A DNA stretch of 64,000 bases from an uncultured Pirellula sp. (GTDB taxonomy: Bacteria > Planctomycetota > Planctomycetia > Pirellulales > Pirellulaceae). Positions 59,293 to 64,000 of the stretch are shown piece by piece (position 1 is the first letter of the stretch; each line of letters starts with the position of its first letter). The notes below the pieces were generated by a model, which searched no databases, was not told the DNA's origin, and saw only the letters and a program-made list of their open reading frames with translations. The DNA is taken from positions 22,220-86,219 of the forward strand of contig CAIOHR010000080.1 of the NCBI GenBank assembly GCA_903858115.1, given 5' to 3'. A program made the translations under genes and the position numbers.

Positions 59293-61977
59293 TTACTCGC
59301 GAGTCATCGCTTCGTCTAAGTTAAAAATAGCCAAGCAAATAGCAGTGAGCGATGCATGGTGAGTCGCGTCCAACGACGCATCGCGCGCAGTCGATCCCAC
59401 CGACAATAGTTCCAACGCGGATTGCGGTTCTGATGCATAAAACTGACGTTGTTTATCCAAAGCGGCACAAAGCCGGACTGATTCTGAGTCGCTCGGCTCT
59501 CGGCACATCACGCATTGAAAAACGTAGGTGATCTGCTCGGAAACATCACTGGATTTTTTCATCGCTCTTTCCGCAAGCATTCGCGACGCTTCAACCCAGG
59601 TTGGGTCGTTCAACATCGTAAGCGCATGCAGCGGAGTGCTCGTTTGGCCAACACGCACTTTGCAAACTTGTCGATTCGACGCATCGAACATATTGGCTGG
59701 CCCAACAGTTCGTCGCCAAAAAGTGTAAAGACTTCTTCGAAAGAGATCGCTGCTCTTCGATATCGGATAGGTGAAGTCACGCTCCTTGGTAATGGCGAGC
59801 GACTCCCAAATAGCGTCGGGTTGATACGGGTAAACGGGTTGGCCACCGATTCGCGGATCCAACGTCTGACTCGCAGCGAGCGCCCAATCTCGCAAGATCA
59901 TCGCAGGCATTCGCACTCGGCTCGATCGGCCGTAAAGTCGATTCTCCGGATCAAAGCTTTTTAGTATCGGTGTGAAGCGACTAGATTGTCGATACGTCGA
60001 ACTCGTCACAATCATGCGATGCAATGCCTTCGTGTTCCAACCGCTTTCCCGAAACTCAACAGCCAGCCAATCAAGTAGGTCGAGATGAAGCGGGTATTCG
60101 CTTTGAACTCCAAAGTCTTCTGCTGTTTTGACGATACCCGTACCGAAGTAGTGCTGCCAAAAGCGATTCACTTGAACACGCGCCAGAAGTGGATTCTCTG
60201 GTGATACCAACCATTGAGCAAAACCTAATCGATTCTTAGGCATCGCGGCAGACATCGCGGGCAAGAAGCCTGGCGTCGCAAAGCTGACTTTCTCGCCAGG
60301 CTTCAAATACTCACCGCGCGCTAGTATATGAGTGTCGCGAGGTTGGTCATCGCTCATGATCATCGGCCGAGGCGTTTGATCTGCGACATAGTCCGAACGC
60401 GCCTTTTGCACCGTGGCGAGCTTTGAGAACGATGGAGTTTTGTCTGCGAGAGAATCTCGAACCTTCTGATCAAAGTGCTTTCTTAACTCCGACTCTAGTT
60501 TCTTCTTGTCATCGTCACTGCGTTCACTCTCTGGCTTATTGAGAATTCCGGTGACGGAATCCGGAAGCCCTTTTCCGTCTGCCGGTTTCTTATCAGAAAA
60601 GATCCCCACTCGCCATCCATGGTAAGCCGCGTCCGCCAAAGGCTTTACTACTTTGTTTAGTTCTTCTATTTGCGAATCAAAATCCAACAGTTTGGCTTTC
60701 GTCTCTTCGGTCGGCACCTCAACAAAAGGTTTGGCGACTCGAATGCGAGTCGAGAACCGCTGCGGTACACCCGACTCGGGTACCCGATTAAAAGCATCCA
60801 TCAGACTATAGTAGTCGCGCTGCGTGATCGGATCGTATTTGTGATCATGGCATTGCGAACAAGACATCGTCAGCCCCAGAAACGTCGTTGCTGTGGTGTC
60901 CATGCGATCAAAGAGAATGACAAAGCGTTGCTCTTCCGCAATCGCTCCTCCTTCACCGTTGAGCAAGTGATTGCGATTAAAGCCACTAGCGATCTTCTGA
61001 TCCAAAGTGGCGTTCGGCAATAGATCTCCTGCGAGTTGCCAGATCGTAAACTGATCGAACGGAAGATTTTCATTCAGGGCCTTGACTACCCAATCACGCC
61101 ACATCCATTGCCATGTGTCGCCATCCTGCTGAAACCCATTACTGTCCGCATAGCGTGCGGCATCCAACCATGGCAGTGCCATCCGCTCGCCGTAGTGCGA
61201 GTTCTCTAACAAACGATCGACCAATTTCTCATACGCTTGTGGATCGGTGTCTTGTACAAACGACTCCACATCTTGCGGTTTAGGCGGGAGCCCGATCAGA
61301 TCTGAGTAAAGACGCTTGATCAATGTACGGCGATCTGCTTCGGGCGATGGAGCCAATCCCTCGCGTTCCAGCTTTGCAAGTACGAATTGGTCGATCGGGT
61401 TCCTGGCCCATTGGCTAAACCGATTCTCAGGCGGGTTCGGTCTCTTCGGCGGTGTAAACGCCCAGTGCGGAGCGTACACAGCCCCCTCTTGAATCCAACG
61501 CAACAAAAGTTTCTTTTGCGAATCAGAAAGCTTTCGATTCGATTTGGGTGGTGGCATCATTGTGTCGGGATCCGTCCCATGAATACGCGCTAACAATGAA
61601 CTACTCTCGGGCTTCTTCAAATCAATGACGCCCGCCGAAACAGCTTCTTCTCGAACATCCAATCGCAATCCCGCTTCACGCTTATTGGCATCCTGTCCAT
61701 GGCAATAGAAGCAATTCTCCGAGAGTATCGGCCGGATGTCTCGATTGAAATCCAACGTCCCTTTCGCCGGCGACTGGAATGCCAAACTCTCGCTCGCGGT
61801 TGTAGCAACACCACACAGCACAGCACTCAGCCAAACCGCTTTCAGCCAGTGGGTGAACGAACTTCTATCGACCCGAAAAGCAGATATCAAGAACGGAAGA
61901 TTTAACGGTCGCACCGGAAGTACCGATTGTTTAGGAAATGAAAACGGGAACAGATTCCCAGGTAGGTCACGCTTCAT
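59293..61977 (-). CDS. PSCyt1/DUF1549/DUF1553 planctomycete cytochrome-like protein
   Basis: An 894-residue exported protein. After an N-terminal hydrophobic segment (LKAVWLSAVLCGVATT) comes a cytochrome c-like domain with a heme motif CFYCH (89-93), then DUF1549 (PIDQFVLAKLEREGLAPSPE, PWLDAARYADSNGFQQDGD), a second CxxCH (CSQCHDHKYDP), and a C-terminal DUF1553 part (LGFAQWLVSPENPLLARVQV, VNRFWQHYFGTGIVKTAEDFG). Such proteins are specific to planctomycetes and relatives. The start at 61977 is chosen over an ORF edge at 62199, whose extra 74 residues are Cys/His-rich and overlap a remnant on the other strand. It is cotranscribed with the DUF1501 gene. Confidence 0.93.
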   Translation of the reverse strand: MKRDLPGNLFPFSFPKQSVLPVRPLNLPFLISAFRVDRSSFTHWLKAVWLSAVLCGVATTASESLAFQSPAKGTLDFNRDIRPILSENCFYCHGQDANKREAGLRLDVREEAVSAGVIDLKKPESSSLLARIHGTDPDTMMPPPKSNRKLSDSQKKLLLRWIQEGAVYAPHWAFTPPKRPNPPENRFSQWARNPIDQFVLAKLEREGLAPSPEADRRTLIKRLYSDLIGLPPKPQDVESFVQDTDPQAYEKLVDRLLENSHYGERMALPWLDAARYADSNGFQQDGDTWQWMWRDWVVKALNENLPFDQFTIWQLAGDLLPNATLDQKIASGFNRNHLLNGEGGAIAEEQRFVILFDRMDTTATTFLGLTMSCSQCHDHKYDPITQRDYYSLMDAFNRVPESGVPQRFSTRIRVAKPFVEVPTEETKAKLLDFDSQIEELNKVVKPLADAAYHGWRVGIFSDKKPADGKGLPDSVTGILNKPESERSDDDKKKLESELRKHFDQKVRDSLADKTPSFSKLATVQKARSDYVADQTPRPMIMSDDQPRDTHILARGEYLKPGEKVSFATPGFLPAMSAAMPKNRLGFAQWLVSPENPLLARVQVNRFWQHYFGTGIVKTAEDFGVQSEYPLHLDLLDWLAVEFRESGWNTKALHRMIVTSSTYRQSSRFTPILKSFDPENRLYGRSSRVRMPAMILRDWALAASQTLDPRIGGQPVYPYQPDAIWESLAITKERDFTYPISKSSDLFRRSLYTFWRRTVGPANMFDASNRQVCKVRVGQTSTPLHALTMLNDPTWVEASRMLAERAMKKSSDVSEQITYVFQCVMCREPSDSESVRLCAALDKQRQFYASEPQSALELLSVGSTARDASLDATHHASLTAICLAIFNLDEAMTRE

Positions 61978-62109
61978 TCTATTCTGGCATTCAACGTTGT
62001 TCCAATGCCACAGCGAAACTGTTCGTTCACATTTTCCCAAATGGTGTAGATAAATCGTGCAGCGTTGCGCATCGGAATACAGCCAAACTTGTCGATTTTC
62101 CGAGAATTC

Positions 62110-62740
62110 GCAGGATTTCCTGAGGAAAGGCAAAGCACAACAGAAAGCAATGTTTGCGTTATTGGAGAAGCCGTGGCAGCACAGATCTATCCCGGCCAAA
62201 GTGCGCTCGACAAATCCATCCTAGTGAACAGCAAACACTTGTTTCGCATCATCGGCGTTTTGATGTATAGGAACACCTTCGGCAGGAATTGACGAGCCTA
62301 TGCGATCACCGTTCCGCTTGACCTGATCGAACAAGCCCAAGCGACGCAGCGCATCTTCAATTTTGTCTTGGGAGCAACGGCTGCCATCTCTTTGTTAGTG
62401 GGTGGAATCGGCATTATGAACATCATGCTGGCCAGTGTTAGCGAACGAACCAGAGAGATCGGAATTCGACGTGCATTAGGGGCGAGACAATCCGATATCA
62501 TTCTGCAATTTCTGATCGAGACTCCATTCTTGTCCTTGGTAGGAACTTTGATTGGCCTTGGTTTTGGAGTTCTCTCACCATACTTAGTGTCATATCTGTC
62601 AGGAATGACAACCATCGTTCTCGCCATGGTCGCTTCTTATTGCTTCGGCTGTTTCGTTGTTTGTGGGGATCGCTTCCGGCATTTATCCAGCTAGGCAAGC
62701 AGCCAAACTAGACCCCATCGAAGCGTTACGTCACAGTTAA
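62110..62740 (+). pseudogene. Decayed MacB-type ABC permease
   Basis: Two pieces of a MacB-like permease in the same frame: NVCVIGEAVAAQIYPGQSAL and FRIIGVL (part of the periplasmic core), then a TGA stop (62290), then [19 protein letters not shown] running into [20 protein letters not shown] and [12 protein letters not shown] (FtsX). Over 100 residues expected between the pieces are missing. A frameshift near 62636-62639 moves the rest ([20 protein letters not shown], ending at 62740) to another frame. The 5' half is also missing. A dead remnant. Confidence 0.85.
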
Positions 62741-62909
62741 TCGATTCAATTTGTTTAATCCATGCAGATTGAGATCACGGCAGTGGGTATGTGCCAGGAA
62801 GTGACAGATTTGCTTGCGCACCTCCCCACAAAAAGGCAGAATGAAAGGTTACGATATAAATCCGTGAACCACTTTCATTGTCCTCTATCCTCCCGCGTAG
62901 GACTCCTTC

Positions 62910-63656
62910 ATGTCGCTCCATTGGATTTCTGGCACAATTGCGAAAAAGCATATTTGGTCAGATGGCCTGTTTACGATTGCAGTTCGATGTCCTGGCGTTC
63001 TTCCCTTTGACCCGGGGCAATTCTTGCAAGTCGGCGTTCCATTGCCAGATAAACACCTTCATCGTCCTTATTCTGTCGCGTCACCCCATGGAGATCTTCT
63101 TGAGTTCTTTATTGTACGTGTGGATGGGGGAGAGTTGACGCCACGATTATGGGGAATGGGAGTAGGAGATGCGATTGATGTATCAGAGAAGGCGACTGGA
63201 AGCTTTACTCTTTCGCACGTTCCAGATGCGGATTGCATCTGGCTCTTGGCAACCGGAACAGGCCTAGCGCCCTATATTGCGATGTTGCGTGAAGCAGTTA
63301 TTTGGAATCGCTTTCCAAAAATCGTGCTGGCGCACGGTGTCCGCTATGTAACCGATTTGGGGTACCAGGAAGAATTGGCTCAGTTTGCAAATCAATACCC
63401 GGATCGATTTCAGTTCATACCAGTCATATCGCGACAGTCCGTCGAGGGAACGATCTCAGGACGCATCACCACAGCCATCGAGTCAGGTACGTTGGAATCG
63501 AAAGTTGGAATTGCGATGCAGGCCAACAATAGTGCGGTAATGATGTGCGGCAATCCTCAGATGCTCGACGACGTCGAGCATCAGCTTCATTCGCGCGGCA
63601 TGACAAAACACAAGCCGAAAACGCCTGGCAACTACGTGGTTGAACGCTATTGGTAA
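62910..63656 (+). CDS. Ferredoxin-NADP reductase
   Basis: A 248-residue FAD- and NADP-binding reductase of the bacterial Fpr type. The FAD motif is HRPYSVASP, the NADP region has LLATGTGLAPYIAMLREAV, and MMCGNPQMLDD precedes the C-terminal end NYVVERYW, whose aromatic end stacks on FAD in this family. It passes electrons between NADPH and ferredoxin or flavodoxin. The ATG at 62910 matches the expected family length. The gene appears to be monocistronic, with the pseudogene upstream and a transposase downstream. Confidence 0.93.
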   Translation: MSLHWISGTIAKKHIWSDGLFTIAVRCPGVLPFDPGQFLQVGVPLPDKHLHRPYSVASPHGDLLEFFIVRVDGGELTPRLWGMGVGDAIDVSEKATGSFTLSHVPDADCIWLLATGTGLAPYIAMLREAVIWNRFPKIVLAHGVRYVTDLGYQEELAQFANQYPDRFQFIPVISRQSVEGTISGRITTAIESGTLESKVGIAMQANNSAVMMCGNPQMLDDVEHQLHSRGMTKHKPKTPGNYVVERYW

Positions 63657-63778
63657 GAGATCGCTAATGACCAAAGTACGAGCTACCCCTCTTGCAGTTG
63701 CAGTACAAATTTTTCGGTACCAGGCACTTGTAATTCTGGGAGGGTCTGGTAGGATCTAGAGAAAAGGAGAAATTTGAC

Positions 63779-64000
63779 ATGCCTAGACCATTACGTTCGG
63801 AGGTCTTTAGACCCCAGGAAATCGCCATTTTGCATTGTGTCCAGAGATGTGTTCGCAGGGCTTACCTTAGTGGCGTGGATTCCGTTACTGGGACGGACTA
63901 TTCCTACAGAAAGGAATGGATTCGACAACGGATCGAAAAGCTAGCATCGGTTTTTGGTGCAGATGTGCTCGCGTATGCGATTCTATCCAATCACCTGCAC
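63779..64000 (+). CDS. REP-associated (IS200-like) transposase, 3' cut by window
   Basis: The first 74 residues of a REP-associated tyrosine transposase (RAYT/TnpA-like), beginning MPRPLRSEVFRPQEIAILHC and running through VQRCVRRAYL to AILSNHLH at the edge. NHLH is the start of the HUH nuclease motif of this family. AAGGAG lies 9 bases before the ATG at 63779. RAYT proteins act on REP palindromes in their own genome. A small inverted repeat (TACCAG/CTGGTA, 63718-63751) precedes the gene. Confidence 0.85.
   Translation, partial: MPRPLRSEVFRPQEIAILHCVQRCVRRAYLSGVDSVTGTDYSYRKEWIRQRIEKLASVFGADVLAYAILSNHLH

Noticed and set aside
61978..62199. N-terminal extension of the PSCyt1 protein
   Set aside because: Its Cys/His-rich composition and its overlap with the permease remnant indicate noncoding sequence.
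62762..63010. An 82-codon frame ahead of the ferredoxin reductase
   Set aside because: It overlaps the reductase start out of frame and has no family features.

Overview
The window looks like a chromosomal segment of a planctomycete, most likely of the family Pirellulaceae. This rests on gene content: paired PSCyt1/DUF1549/DUF1553 and DUF1501 genes, giant secreted proteins with dockerin pairs, an ECF-like sigma factor beside a membrane Ser/Thr kinase, a DUF1598 protein, an ACT protein of planctomycete type and an IS200-like (RAYT) transposase. Base composition is moderate and even. I saw no rRNA, complete tRNA, CRISPR array, prophage or complete insertion sequence.

Layout. 1-8733: 3' part of a giant secreted RTX/dockerin protein, ending in a 7-bp tandem repeat. 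8844-12334: regulatory group of sigma factor, Ser/Thr kinase with a beta-helix-like C-terminus, and a convergent FHA protein. 12532-14016: exported protein of unknown function. 14038-19801 (minus): MoxR ATPase, DUF58 protein, large FtsX-type permease. 20179-24648: metallophosphoesterase, PhyH dioxygenase, DUF456 membrane protein, HNH endonuclease, ACT protein, small lipoprotein. 24885-28495 (plus): membrane coiled-coil protein and TPR protein, converging on a minus-strand set (34641-28555) of two exported TPR proteins, an ExbB/TolQ protein and two ExbD/TolR proteins. 34802-37388 (minus): a Gfo/Idh/MocA-like protein lacking the usual catalytic motif, then LarC. 37690-38076: small unknown protein. 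38147-43288 (minus): 1713-residue secreted protein with a zincin motif, SdrD-like, GEVED-like and Ig-like domains and dockerins, with a clear terminator.

43564-44826: HGSNAT/DUF5009-type membrane acyltransferase. 44834-49829 (minus): VanZ-like protein, small unknown protein, LolA-like lipoprotein, histidine kinase and NtrC-type regulator, closely packed and partly overlapping. 49914-51335 (minus): DUF1598 protein with Gly and Asn runs. 51580-53049: probable outer-membrane barrel with five PYGTT repeats. 53178-54191 (minus): type II glutamine synthetase. 54564-57102: CstA carbon-starvation transporter and a Nudix hydrolase. 57370-57738: small membrane-anchored unknown. 57767-61977 (minus): PSCyt/DUF1553 protein then DUF1501 protein. 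62110-62740: decayed MacB-type permease. 62910-63656: ferredoxin-NADP reductase. 63779-end: start of a RAYT transposase, cut by the window edge.

The best candidates for an undescribed system are the ExbB/ExbD/TPR cluster (24885-34641), probably a proton-driven envelope machine, and the sigma/kinase/FHA group, which may form one phospho-signalling unit. Family calls come from motifs read by eye; no database search was run.
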